In this document: in pieces, positions 20,938-32,209 of the stretch | Layout of the letters: each line of letters opens with the position of its first letter | Position numbering within the stretch: position 1 is the first letter of the stretch | Assembly: GCA_036346355.1 (NCBI GenBank) | Contig: CM070578.1 | Location: forward strand, 15,824,501 to 15,888,500 | Origin: Rhipidocladum racemiflorum | Taxonomy: Eukaryota > Streptophyta > Magnoliopsida > Poales > Poaceae | Direction of reading: 5' to 3' | Length of the DNA stretch: 64,000 bases | Position numbers and translations under genes: made by a program | Notes under the pieces: model-generated | The model's database searches: none | Told to the model about the DNA's origin: nothing | Seen by the model: only the letters and a program-made list of their open reading frames with translations

Positions 20938-21583
20938 CTATCTAGAAGGCAAAAACCCAGAACAAGTGCAGATTCTTCGTCTGGTTACTGCTCCAAAACA
21001 GGCTTCTAACCGTAGACAATCTAGCCTTGAGAGGATGGCCTCATTGCTCGGTTTGCTGATCAGGGGAGGAATCAGCCACTCATTTGATGTTGTCCTGCCC
21101 CTTCGCAAAGCAAACTTGGGCCTTACTGTCCAACAGGATGCATATACAGCTCCTGCGTCTTGCATTTCAGGATACGGCGCACTCTTTATCTTCATGGTGG
21201 CAAAACTTGCACACAGACCTTCCCAAGGAACGACGCAGGGGCCTAGATGGGATGCTGATCTTTTCCTTCTGGAATATTTGGAAAGAATGCAACGCTCGCA
21301 TATTCAACAATCAATACTCTTTGGTCTCAGCGGTCGTCCAGCAAATCCTCCACGATTTCTCGTCTTTCCACCTTGCTCGAAGGTCTAACTCCTCTGAGTA
21401 GCCGCGTGTCCCGTTACTGCCTTGCAAGGAGGCGGTTTTTCTTTTTCTTTGTCTTCCCTTTCCTAGTTACCGCTGTTGTTGTTTGCTTTTCGATTTCGCT
21501 CTTTGTATTTAAGCTACTCTTCTACCTTAATTGATTCGGCAGAGCTCGTGCCTTCATTTTCCAAAAAAAAAAAAAAAAAAAAA
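20938..21583 (+). mobile_element. 5'-truncated LINE with poly(A) tail
   Basis: The coding remnant (20947-21402) reads FFVWLLLQNRLLTVDNLALR, then a stop at the zinc finger, then ATHLMLSCPFAKQTW and LIFSFWNIWKECNARIFNN. This is the zf-RVT C-terminus of a plant L1-type element. One stop and one frame change disable it. A 3' UTR of about 150 bp ends in roughly 23 A residues at 21561-21583, the expected retroposition tail. The 5' truncation point lies immediately beside the foldback element ending at 20927. No target duplication was found. Confidence 0.78.
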
Positions 21584-23420
21584 ACTGAACCAAAATGGTG
21601 GGCTACTAGGGAATAACGGATGGCACTAGTAGTCCAGTACCCTATGTTTGGTGACATGCTAAGTACTCTGGATCTAACACCTAATGCCTCAGTGGTCCTC
21701 TCTACATAACGTAGGAGAAATGGATTGCCATAGCCTTTAGACAAAGTGGTCCTCCTGCATGTCTGTCAATTCACTGTGTGGCCTTAACCCTCCTGCACCC
21801 TTTCACTCAGTAGCGAAGGACGGAAAAAAATTCTGGTATGGCGAAATCATTATTTCTATGTATCTGCGATACACGTAGCGTATTTATCTTAAAAATCTGG
21901 AGATCTGGCGTGGCAGGATAGGTATGGCAGGTGCCATACCCCGCCATACGTGGTCCTCCGCCCCTGCTTTCACTGTAGCAAATCATGTCTACACAAAACT
22001 GCAGCATAAACCTGATGCTGTGAGCTCATCTCCAGCAAGGTTGGTGGGTTGCTTCCAGATCTAGAAAAAGAAAAATGATGCATAGTGCAGTGCCTTGAGC
22101 ACATCTGCTCGTGCTAAAGTGGCCAGGCAAACCTCACCAAATCTCTTTGTGATCTCCCTTTAGGGCAGTAAGATGATCTGCATCCTTTATTTTTATTTTA
22201 TAATCCTTGCATGTGGGTGAAAGAATCGAGAATGGTGACAGGAACTGGTATATATATGGGGAGTTTCTTTCCATTGTGTGGAGAATAGCTCACCCCCTAC
22301 AATCCCAGAGATTCTTGATGCGTTGTGGAAATCCACATGGAAGGATTAATTCAACTTGACTTCCAGTTCTTGCGATCAACGGACTGACAGAATCGTCCAC
22401 CGAAACTCTTCAGATTCTGAGGGCACCAAATGTGATGCGCGTGCGCCGTTTCGCGTTGCGCGAAAGGAACATGTACCTGTCTCAGCATGGCTAAACCTAG
22501 GAGCAGGATTGTGCCAGGAATTCAGGGATCAAGCCCTTGGTCAACAGGACACATCTCCTGCTCTGCTCACTTCTGTTCCAATCAGGATAGGATCAGCGTC
22601 AATAGTCATAGTTTGGCTGCGAAAACTACGTGCAAGCACGCCCCATCATGGCATCCTGTGCTATTTTTCGCATGCCGTTCGTCGTACCGGATTGCCAGGA
22701 AAGCTGTAGGGTTACTGTGCCTGTGGAAGTTTGTAATTGGATTGCTCGGTGCTACTCTGCCCCTTCTCTATCGTACTATATAACTTGTAATAGCTGCTTA
22801 CGTTTGGTTGCTAATCTGAGAGATACATTTGTATTGTTGCAGGAAAAATTGTGTCTAGTTCCACCTGATCGACTTTATTTATAACTATTGAATTTATCCG
22901 TGCAACTACACGGCTAGATATTATCATACGATTATCTTTAATATATAACTATATTTTTTATAATTATGTACTATATTTTCTATAATTGTGTATTTTTTAT
23001 ATAACTCTAATATCTATATAGATTAATATGCACCGTTACAATCCGGTCCCACAAAAATAAGTGGTGGAGATCCTTGGATTTTTCCTTTTAATCGAAGCCG
23101 TTGTAATCCAGGTCTGCTTAGATAGACGATTAGATATTTTCTTTTAAATAATAACATCCTATGGTGAAGATTCTTGGACTCTTTCTTTTAAATAATAACA
23201 TCTGAAGGTGAAGATCCTTGGGCTCTTTTTTTTAATCTAAGCCGTTATAATTCGGATCCGCTCAAATTAAGAGCCAGATGTTTTATTTTTTTATGAGAAT
23301 TTCTAGCCTATTTCTCTTTTTTCTTAGCGACTTTCATGAGCTTTTAATATATAATGGATGTTAATTACAACTAAACTTTTATCTCCATTTGGACTCTAAC
23401 CCGGCTCCGACTCACTCCAA
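21584..23420. other. Unassigned intergenic DNA with a 45-bp tandem repeat
   Basis: No gene was recognised. Plus-strand frames at 22356-22884 have no domain. At about 23147-23235 a unit AAATAATAACATC...GGTGAAGAT is repeated twice, with the related AGCCGTTRTAATYC on both sides. This may be the LTR of the adjacent copia element, but its ends were not found. Confidence 0.4.
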
Positions 23421-23916
23421 CACTCCTCTTTAAGGGCCAAAAATATCAGTCATGCCCATCTTATTACATATTGTAGCACTCTCGCTAGGATTTTGCCCTT
23501 TAGTGAAGCAGCCAGCTAACTGTTCATTAGAGTGGACATACTCCAGCTTCTCTTGGATAAAAACCTATCGATTTCAACATTCTTGGTACGGTCATGCTGT
23601 ACCAGATTGTTAGCAATATCGATCGTAGATTTATTATCGCAATGCAGTACCAATGAACCACTGCTCAACACCTGGAGTTCAAAAAATAGATCCTTCGTCT
23701 AGATTATCTCACTCAAGCTCAACATCATTGCTCTATACTTTTTCCCTGAAGTAGATCGAGCTACAATTTCTTGCTTCTTACTCCTCCATGACACGAGGTT
23801 ATCACCCACAAATATGGATTATCCAGATGTAGACCTCATATAATCTACATTGCTCGCACAATCAACATCGCAGTATCCTTCCACATTCTAGTTTTGATTC
23901 TTCATAAACTAAAGAC

Positions 23917-24220
23917 TTTACCGGGGCTACTCTTCAAATACCGCAGGATCCGATAGACAGCTTCTATGTGCTCCATTCTGGGATCATGCATATACTAATT
24001 TACCACACTGACTGCATATGAAATATCAAATTTTATGTAACACAAATATATGAGACACTCAACCAGCCTTTACTGGGGCTACTCTTCAAATACCGCAGGA
24101 TCTGATAGACAGCTTCCATGTGCCCTATTCTGGGATCATGCATATACTAATTTACCACACTGACTGCATATGAAATATCAGGTTTTATGTAACACAAATA
24201 GATGGGACACCCAACCAGCC
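23917..24220. repeat. 152-bp tandem duplication inside copia RNase H
   Basis: Two consecutive units beginning near 23917 and 24069 (GGGGCTACTCTTCAAATACC in both) differ at a handful of bases. The copia frame is duplicated through the YRILRYLKSS region. Confidence 0.95.
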
Positions 24221-24962
24221 TTTGACCTTGTCAACTGGATCACCAAACTCGACACAAAGTTTGTGATTCTTATCAATAGGTGAAGCAATAGAGCGATACC
24301 CAAGCGAACCTATTTCTGCCAATAAATTAAGGACATACTTACTTTGAGAGAGAACTATTTCTTTTAGAGATAAAGCAATCCCAATTTCAAGGAAGTATCG
24401 AATAGGTCCGAGATCCTTTACTCCAAATGCTTCTCCCAATCTCTCCTTCAGGCATTTGATTTCTTCGCTATCATCTCCTGTGATCACAATATCATCAACA
24501 TAGACTAATAGTATGCTGATATATTATCCTATATGCCTCTAAAATATTGTATGATCCCTATTGCATCCATACCACCAATCATAGGTTTGAATCTGTCAAA
24601 ACATGCTTATGAAGACTGTTTCAGGCCATTTAAAGACTTCTTAAGTTTACACACCTTTCTGACAATCTATTTATTCTCAAAGCTAGGAAGTATCTCCATA
24701 TGTACCTCCTCTTATAAATCTCCATATAGAAATGCATTCTTCACATCCAACAGATGCAGAAGCCACCCAAAATTAACTGCACAAGAAATCAATGTTCTTA
24801 TTGTGCTCATCTTTGCTAATAGTGCAAAAGTCTCATCATAGTCCATCACATACGTCTGATTATAACTGTCGACGATCAGGACTTTCGTCCACAAACCAAA
24901 TACTAAGAAAAATGTAAAGTAAGGAACACCCTTTATTTCTTGGCTACTGTATTACTAAAATT

Positions 24963-25051
24963 ACAAAGGAAGTTTTTTAGGTTTAAACAAAGTACATATG
25001 ACTGTACTACTGAAATAACAAAGGAAGTTTTTTAGGTCTAAACAAAGTACA
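24963..25051. repeat. 34-bp direct repeat, 55-bp period
   Basis: ACAAAGGAAGTTTTTTAGGT followed by TAAACAAAGTACA occurs at about 24963 and 25018. It lies in DNA that interrupts the copia RT between 24900 and 25560. Confidence 0.85.
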
Positions 25052-25329
25052 GATGCTCCTATCTATATTCTAGATGTATTGTTGTCCTTGTCTCTTTTTT
25101 TTGGTTTCATTCATTCTCCTCTTGTGGCGCACAGGACATAAGAATTTGTAGCAATCAAGAGGCATGAGTTGCTGTTGTAACTGCCATCTTTTCATTCCTT
25201 CCAACCGACTTGAACTTAACTGACACCCTTTTAGTTCTTTGTAACTATAATATTCCACTGTGAGCTGCTATATCTTCTTATTCGGGCAGTCTGAGATCAA
25301 AATTCTAAAAGTAGTCCGAAAGACAAAAG

Positions 25330-25512
25330 GTGATCTTTAATACCTCTAGTGATCATAAACCAAGGATGGCTTTTAAGGCCTCTTTTGGTCGTAGACCAAA
25401 AGTGGCTTTTGAACCTCTAGTGGTCAAAGACCAAAGGTGGTCTTCGGACCTCTAGTGGTCGTAGACCAGAGGTGATCTTCAGGACCTCTAGTGGTCTAAG
25501 ACCAAAAAGGGG
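25330..25512. repeat. Tandem array of about five 36-bp hairpin units
   Basis: Each unit is close to ACCTCTAGTGGTCGTAGACC followed by AAAGGTGGTCTTC. TGGTC and GACCA in every unit are complementary across three bases, so each copy can form a small hairpin. The array lies within an insertion that separates two parts of the copia RT. Confidence 0.82.
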
Positions 25513-26544
25513 GTTTAACTTAAACTATCTGTTTACCGAGACCCTTAGATGTTTGACCAGCTAATGATCCTCGTCGATAACATTTTATTACCAACCCCAC
25601 TTTGTATTTGTCAATCTTGCCTTATGAGTTTATCTCACCATAAAGACTTACTTGCATCCCACTGCTTCCTTTTCTCCTAGAAGTGGAAAAAGATCCCATG
25701 TCTTGTTCTTCTGTAGTGCACCAAGATCATCTTTCATGCCATGCCCCCATTTAAGATCCTGCTTAGTAAACCGCCAATCCTTTGAACAAACATTATTTGG
25801 AGAGATGCAATAAATGCTTTGTACGTAGGAGAAATATGAGAATATAGGATAAAATTTACAATGTCGTTCTCAGAACCATACCAGGATGGAGGCTTTCTAG
25901 CATTAGCTCTAACTGCACTACGTTATGCAAGAGGTAACTCTAAATGAGAGGGATCAGACAGAACAATACCCGCTCGTTCCAGAGGGAAGCAAGCAACTTG
26001 ATGGAGAGACTTGAGGAGAGATTTGGGATTGGATCAACTTGATTGGCTCGCTATTCAAGTTGTGGTTATCCCTACTATTGTTGCTCCTCTGGTAGTACTC
26101 GCTCATCCGACAGTGAAGGTGGCAATGGCTGCTATTTTTTCCCCATATCTCCCAAAGTGTCTTCTATAATACACCTTCAGTTCTTATGAGACTATTATAT
26201 CTCTCGCACATTTTGTTAGGCTCGACCTCGGGGAGGAACACATAATTGTCTCCAAAACAACAATGTCTTCCCCTTGCTCCCCCCCTTGACTATCACCCTC
26301 GGTGATAAGAGAGAACACCTCTAAGAATTGACCAAGATCAGCACTACTCGTGCAGTACAGCTTGAATTCCCAAAAAGTTATATTCATACCCATGAACAAT
26401 TTCTTCTCAATTGGGTTGCAACAGCTATGACCCTTCTGACTTGATGAATATCCTAAAAGATACATTTCACAACACACACAACCAAACACCTCAGGAGGAA
26501 TCTTGAACTCCCATTGACCCAAAATAAGTTCAGCTGGAAACTTC

Positions 26545-27092
26545 AAGACTGTTTGGTTCATGGCCAACTTTGCCATAACTAAACTTTGGCAATGTGTGGC
26601 ATGCCATAAAAGTGTGGCCAACAAATTGCTAGCCACGAATTTATCAAAGTTAGGCCTCGTTTGGCAACTTGGAACCGGACATTTTTTACTAGAATTTGGG
26701 AGAAACCCAACCAAACGGACTAAAGCTCAAAACGATTCTCCTTGGAACATTTCTTCTTTTTCCACGCCGGGGCCGAATCACCCTCAACCCCGTTCCACGC
26801 CGATTCACAGAATCCAGACAGCTAGCCAAACGGTTTCCAGACAGTGATTCTGATTCTATTTGAAACGTTTCTACCAAGAATCTGGAACCGTTTCCGTTTC
26901 TACTAGAATCTGGAACCGTACCAAACAGGACCTTAGGCAAGAATTTGAGTCTATGACACGTGGTCCATGGGGGCAAACAAATCATAGCAAGCCATAATTG
27001 TGGCAATGAATTCCAAACAAATACCTAAGGAACTATAGCATGCTTAAGGCTAGACGTGACAACCTTAGGCATGAAATGAAACAGGCCATTCA
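26545..27092. mobile_element. Outer MITE inserted in copia integrase
   Basis: CTGTTTGGTTCATGGCC at the left and the complement of CTGTTTCATTTCATGCC at the right (ending about 27092) look like Tourist-type ends. A further TATTTGTTTGGAATT end near 27025 suggests more than one event. Copia integrase sequence resumes on both sides. The precise borders and duplication are unclear. Confidence 0.45.
26650..26935. mobile_element. Harbinger/Tourist-type MITE nested in another MITE
   Basis: The element 26653-26932 (280 bp) is flanked by TTA on both sides. The ends GGCCTCGTTTGG and GGTCCTGTTTGG (reverse strand) are inverted repeats. The interior contains repeated GAATCTGGAACCGT motifs. TTA duplication and GGNCC-TTTGG ends are typical of PIF/Harbinger-derived MITEs. 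Confidence 0.86.
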
Positions 27093-27354
27093 TCTTAAGT
27101 ATTCGAGACGGCATACAATTGATAAGATATGCAGCCGCCATCACCGCCTCGCTCAACAATATCTTTGGCACATTCATTTGAAATATGAGTGAACGTAATA
27201 CCCCCAACAAACATCGATTCTTCTTCTCATCCACTCCATTCTGAGGCGGGATTCCTAGACAAGTGGTTTGATGAAGATAAACTCCTTGTTAACATACCTA
27301 GTTCCATTATTTGTTCAAATATGTTAACATCCGTATTTTGTAGACCAACGAGGT

Positions 27355-27614
27355 TAAGGCCCATTTCGTTTTAGCTTCTAGATTATGGGAGAAGTTGATT
27401 GTGATTATGGGAGAATCGGGTTAAGTCGGCTGTGACCTCTAGGTTCCGGACTGGGCCAGTGAGAATCAGCAAAAATCAGGTTTCAGCCGGATTCTGATTT
27501 TATGTAGAAGGCAGCTTCTGATTCTTAGAGAAACTGTCTAAAATCCTCCCGTTCGCAAATAATCCGCTTTTTTAAAGCAGAAGTTAGACAGAAGTTTAAA
27601 CGAACGGGGCCTAA
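27355..27614. mobile_element. Harbinger-type MITE (TAA duplication)
   Basis: The element 27358-27611 (254 bp) is flanked by TAA. The ends GGCCCATTTCGTTT and GGCCCCGTTCGTTT (reverse strand) match. It belongs to the same family as 53940-54192, sharing GAGAATCGGGT, CTAGGTTCCGGA and AATCCTCCCGTTCG. Confidence 0.92.
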
Positions 27615-28096
27615 CTCATTTGACAATAAGTTTGCCTGGCGTAAAGATTCCAAGCACATTCTTCAGCCATGTGTTCAAGACGTAAAAATATAAAAGCTAA
27701 ATCAGATTGCGTCAAAATTCAAGAAATACGGTTAGTAAGTTTTAAATCACATTTTTTTTTAGAAAGTACAATAAAAATGTATACAACAATTACGAAGGCT
27801 CAATGCCAAAAGAGTAATCACTGTACTGTAGTTACTGCCGCATCCACGAGCAATTTCAGTGCAAAAAGGACATTGTCAGTATCTGAACTTACGTGTAGAT
27901 ACATCTCTATGTGAGACAGGTCAACAGGGCGGCGACAACGCCCAAGTAATCAAAGGTTCTGGTAATCTGTGCATTCGAATGATTGCACGTGCTGTTCAAA
28001 AGCTTAGGTTGCCCGCATACCCGATATGTAGATGGCACACTATTTTTTAAAAAAAAATATGGTACGCCATATATATATATATATATATTAAAATAT
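27615..28096. other. Unassigned stretch with an (AT)n tract
   Basis: No domain was recognised in the frames at 27669-28050. A TATATA run lies at about 28068-28090. Confidence 0.4.
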
Positions 28097-28300
28097 AGAA
28101 ATTAGTGATTTCTTATATTAGGGAGTCTTTTTTTAAAAGGAAAGCTGTAACTATATTAAGTAGGAGAGTTTAAGAGAACAAAGTGCACAAGACTGCACAA
28201 AATACAAAACAAAACAAAGAAGAAAAGGACCGAGGAAGAGAAGCTAAAAGAAGAAAGGAAAAAAGACTAAGAAATTAGTGATTTCTTATATTAGGGAGTC
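28097..28300 (-). mobile_element. Short retroposed fragment with a 31-bp target duplication
   Basis: A perfect 31-bp direct repeat (28097-28127 and 28270-28300, core GTGATTTCTTATATTAGGG) flanks 142 bp. On the minus strand the insert ends in TTTTAAAAAAA, like a short poly(A), and has the T-rich look of a LINE 3' UTR. This is consistent with target-primed reverse transcription of a heavily truncated LINE. The parent element was not identified. Confidence 0.72.
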
Positions 28301-29952
28301 AGAACAAGAAGTCAGCACTTGTATTGAGGAGAATGGAGAAATGAGAGGAACTGCAGATCAAGGAAAAGAGCAGAGCACTTAGGAGTGAGGGCTCACCAGG
28401 AGTCATCGTGGACGCCGCCGCGCCGGCAGTGGCCAAAGGTCAGCTGTGTGGGGACCTAAGCAGCGGCGGCGTGGTGGCGAGAGAAGGGAAGGGTCGAGAG
28501 CATGCTTTTGAGCCCAACAGGGGTTTAGGTATTTTTCTTTTTTATAAAATAGAAAATTACTGATAAGATAGGGTTTCATGTGATTACCGTAGGGACTATA
28601 ACTTAAACAGTTTTTATAGAACAGTTCGGATTGGCTAAAAATGAAATAAATAGTGTTTGCTACATATATAAAAAATGTTCTGCACAATAAAATATCAGTA
28701 CGGTATTTTTAACCGATCTAAACTATCTACTTTCGATCGGATGGTCAAACTATATATGATCCCGCTTAGATTAGAGTAGGATGTATATTCGGCCATATCG
28801 AGGAGCTCGTATCGGGACAAGATACGATATCTGATATTGATACACCAGTTTTGGAAAGTATGGGTGTAAGGTAGTTGAAAAGTACATCACTGTGCAGGCA
28901 AAAAAAAGTGAGATACTAAACAAGTATAGCCCCCACAGTATGAACATATTACTCTGATCATTTCATTTCATCCCATACATACATCAGGATGTTAATTATT
29001 TCTATTTATTAATGTTCACCTGGAAGACTGAAACCACACCGATCCCGCTTACACCTATAAGCCTGAAAAATAGCTCCACGTGCTAATTCTATGCAGTGAT
29101 GCTCATTGATTCCATCAAATTAGTAAGAGAATCGCATTTCTGATCAAAACTATGCATTTGATCATGGCGATAACTGAACACGATAAATTTGAGGTGTTGT
29201 CTGGATGCATGTACAGAACTTCTTTTATCCTGTTGCGGAATTTCATTGAATGTCATACACAGGTTCTCAGGAGGTTCCAGAGAAATAAATTCTTCTTACC
29301 AAGCAATGTTTCTCGTGTATCTGCTGAAGGCCTTTTGAAGAAACGGGGGAGAGGGGGATACAAATTTGCTGATGTATGAAATGTAATTACCTTCTTTCCG
29401 AAGATGTCAGCTTCATTAGAACTGCATAGAATGTTCACTAGTTCAGTACAAGAGCTGAGCTTAGGACATGCCTGCTCCATGTCTCCACCCTTCATAATAA
29501 CTAGAACATAAAACATTTGTTCCAAGAATCATCATAAAAACTTATGAATATAACCTACGCAAATTAGACAGGAAAAATGGCTATGCTGTATAGCAGATAG
29601 TCTGAGATCACTATTCTATCCTCGCAAAAAAGAAAAGAAAAGAAAAAAAGATATTCTACTGAGAAGGTAAAGCTGGGTTCCATATTAATACGTCCACCCT
29701 TAATGCTGATGAAGGTGTATAACAAAGTGCTGCAACTTTGTAACTTGGACGTATGTAGTTTTTTAGCCAACCAAAAACAAAAACCACACAAGATTGAAAT
29801 ATTTACAACACCAGTGGGTTCGTTCAGTAAGAGCAATTAGTCAGTAACAGAAGAATGAAATACAGCATTCAGAATGAGAAAATATACAGGATTAAAGGGC
29901 TCACAATTAGTCATCAATTTTATAATGGCGTGGTGGGTGCTCATCCCTTCTG
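28301..29952. other. Unassigned DNA downstream of the LOR gene
   Basis: Contains a GC-rich patch (28390-28500) and a minus-strand frame at 29253-29525 (MKGGDMEQACPKLSS...) ending in a donor-like AAG/GTAATTAC. It looks exon-like but I recognise no domain. The 3' UTR of the LOR gene should occupy part of 29500-29950. Confidence 0.35.
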
Positions 29953-31544
29953 TTATTTATCTACAAAGAAGGTCATAACCATTGCCATTATGAGAATGTT
30001 ATCGTTTCCAGGGTAAATGGTCACTCTAAACTTGCGCCTTGAATAGACGACCTTCTTGAGTTTATACAGGAGATTCGTCTGCACAAAGAAATGATGGACA
30101 GCTGTAGTGTTAGGCTGAAAGACCAAAATGTGTTCAAAGTTCAAACCAGGGACTAACCCAATACAAATGGCGACAACTACGGATCATCACCTAATCATGC
30201 TAATCAATTTCTCCATATTACCTGAGCAGCAATGGAGTTCCCCTTTATAATTGTGCATGCTCTTCGGAATGGATTTCCTATGAGCCTGTAGCTTGGTTTT
30301 GGATCTTCGAAAGTGCTTCTTGGCGGCAAGAATACATGTAACTCCTTTCGGTTTGAAGAAACAGGTATTACTTTAGCTGTAAAAATGGTGTCTCTCAGTT
30401 CCAAACTAATTCCTCTGAATGCTTGCCACTCACCCTAAAAAGAAGGTATGCCACTTAGTAACATATTTTAAGATATGCATTACGTAAAACGAGAGATATA
30501 TGGTGAATTAATAAGGCAAGCATTACAGATGTAGCATCATGTTCAGAAAGCTCAAAGAAAGTGCCATCTTTAAATATGTCAAGAATTGCACATCAACACT
30601 ACATGGATTGCCTTATATTATAGTAGCACTGTAGTATCTAATTGTTTCTTTTCTTTTATCTGTCTATGCAATTCGGCACTAAAAATTCTGATGTGTAAGT
30701 TTGTTATGATCAAACACTAGGGATGACATTTGGCAGGCTCTCCTAGGAAGAAAAATTCAGTGGTTTTAAAACAATCAAGTGGTAATTTTAGGATCTGATT
30801 TGCACCTATTTGGCTATTAATAACGAAAGATGCTCAGATCTATACAGTTTTCATCCACATTGTAAGCCTGGTTGGGACTTCTTCGGTCCTTCCCCTTCTC
30901 TTTAGGAGCATGCTTTGGCTAAACTATGTCCATTTCCATATGCATTTATATCAGCAAACCCGAGGTTTTTTTTTTTTTTCCTCTCTCTATCTCAAGCCCC
31001 TCTTTCCTATGGATAGAATTTGTTGCAAACATCTCCTGCAAGCGTAACAGTTGTGCAGCAGTTCAATTAAGAAGAACCAAATCTGGACAAGCAAATTGCA
31101 ACCCAATGCATTAGCGGTTCAGTATTGCGTATGGCCTACTTGAAGTTTAAATTCCCAGTCTAGGATTTCTAACCAACTGAGACCAAAATTGATCCAATCA
31201 AGAAACCAACTTAACTCTGTTCCTGATGCAACATCTCGGAACAAACCATGACCAAACACCCAAGCTGGAACCATCACCTCGCTGGACCTAACGGTGACCA
31301 GAGTGCCCCCGGCAGCGTCAAGGAGCGCCCTCCTTCCGCCACCGTCCGCCTCAGCGACGCGGAACGCGAGGCCGCCGGACGCGTCGTGCACCGCCATGCC
31401 GCCGCCGCCGCCGCCGCCCCCGAGGCGCTTCTTGACGACCATGAAATCTACCGGGATGACGGCCCCCGCCAAGGGCACCGGCGCCGGACGCGGGGCAGCG
31501 TGAGCGCCGGCAGCCGCGGCGCTCGCTCCGTCCGGTCGGTCCAT
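29953..31544 (-). CDS. LURP-one-related (LOR) family protein
   Basis: Three exons, 31544-31278 (89 codons), 30434-30222 (71) and 30078-29953 (41 plus stop), are joined in phase by GT-AG introns of 843 and 143 bp, giving 201 aa. Family landmarks read in order: VDFMVVKKRLG (about 32-42), the Gly-rich loop and GGLAFRV (57-63), RRALLDAAGGTLVTVR (71-86), GEWQAFRG (90-97), FTAKV, the strand RACTIIKGNSIAAQ (about 147-160) and FRVTIYPGNDNILIMAMVMTFFVDK at the end. LOR proteins have a tubby-like 12-stranded barrel, and some act in oomycete defence (LURP1). The substrate is unknown. ATG 31544 gives the usual length, and the longer upstream frame is His/Pro-rich leader. Poly-Gly 42-49 lies in a loop. 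A MITE (31905-32195) sits about 360 bp upstream, in the promoter. Confidence 0.87.
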
Positions 31545-31890
31545 GGCAAGAAGCAAGAAGAAGGCAACAAGGCAAGAAGCAAGCAAGGGAGGGTGAGAGG
31601 CGTTTCTTGGGGAAAGGTACGGGAGCGTACACGTGTAGGCGTAAGGTAGGAGGTGGTGGTGGTGGTGGTTGGCGTCTGAAGGAAAGACGAAGGATTCAAG
31701 AAGGGGAGGAAGAAGCGAGGAAGAAGAGACGAAGCAGGTGGTTAGAGATAGCCGGTGAATTTGTCTCTCCGGTGGCCGGTGCTTGCAAGGAAGCATTTAG
31801 GTTCTTGTGTTTGGCCACGGGAGCCGACCAGCTGACTGACAGCGACATCCGATTATCCTTCCACATCCGAGTGGAACAAGATGTACACGA

Positions 31891-32209
31891 ACCTCCTTCC
31901 CCATTGAGATCCTCTGCATTTGCTACCGAAAAGTATATTTTAACCTACATTTTGAGTAGCAAAGGTTAAAAAAAATTAGAAAAAAAGCAAATTGCTACAG
32001 TATTCAAGATTTTGGTAATTTTTATTGAAATTTCGGATATTTTGATTACAATTCATATTTTTAAAATAGATTTTTTTTGAAAACACTGTAGCAATTTGTT
32101 TTTTTTTTCTAAAATTTTTAGCCTTTGCTACTCAAAATGCAAGTCAAAAAAATGCACCGTACATTTTGAGTAGCAAACGCAGAGGATCCGAATCGACCTC
32201 CTTCCCCAT
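31891..32209. mobile_element. Complete foldback MITE with 14-bp direct repeats at both sides
   Basis: The element is about 31905-32195. The arms GATCCTCTGCATTTGCTAC and GATCCTCTGCGTTTGCTAC (reverse strand) extend with interruptions through CATTTTGAGTAGCAAAGG for about 65 bp. A second inner pair is AAATTGCTACAGTAT against ACTGTAGCAATTT. ACCTCCTTCCCCAT occurs at 31891-31904 and 32196-32209, a candidate long target duplication. A truncated relative is at 1734-1960. It lies upstream of the LOR gene. Confidence 0.85.

Larger units (their letters stand above)
23430..27357 (-). pseudogene. Decayed Ty1/copia retrotransposon pol (integrase, reverse transcriptase, RNase H)
   Basis: Fragments in minus-strand order match copia pol. 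Integrase: NGTRYVNKEF near 27290, ENMVPK-like FQMNVPK and EAVMAAAYLIN (27234-27092), then PPEVFGCVC and LLGYSSSQKGH (about 26500-26430). Start of RT: ALQKNKTWDL and AVGCKWVF (about 25720-25640). RT core: TYVMDYDETFA and LLDVKNAFLYGDL (24894-24712), VDDIVITGDD (about 24505) and KDLGPIRYFLEI (about 24410). RNase H: GYCDADCASNVDY and SLSEIIWTKDLFFE (about 23880-23720). Stops, frameshifts, three MITE insertions and two internal duplications make it non-functional. A purine tract AAAGAGGAG follows the last codon near 23436, as a polypurine tract should. Confidence 0.85.

Noticed and set aside
22883..22925. CCGTGCAACTACACGG followed by CTAGA as a Helitron 3' end
   Set aside because: The hairpin is good but the terminus is CTAGA, not CTRRT, and no 5' TC end was found.
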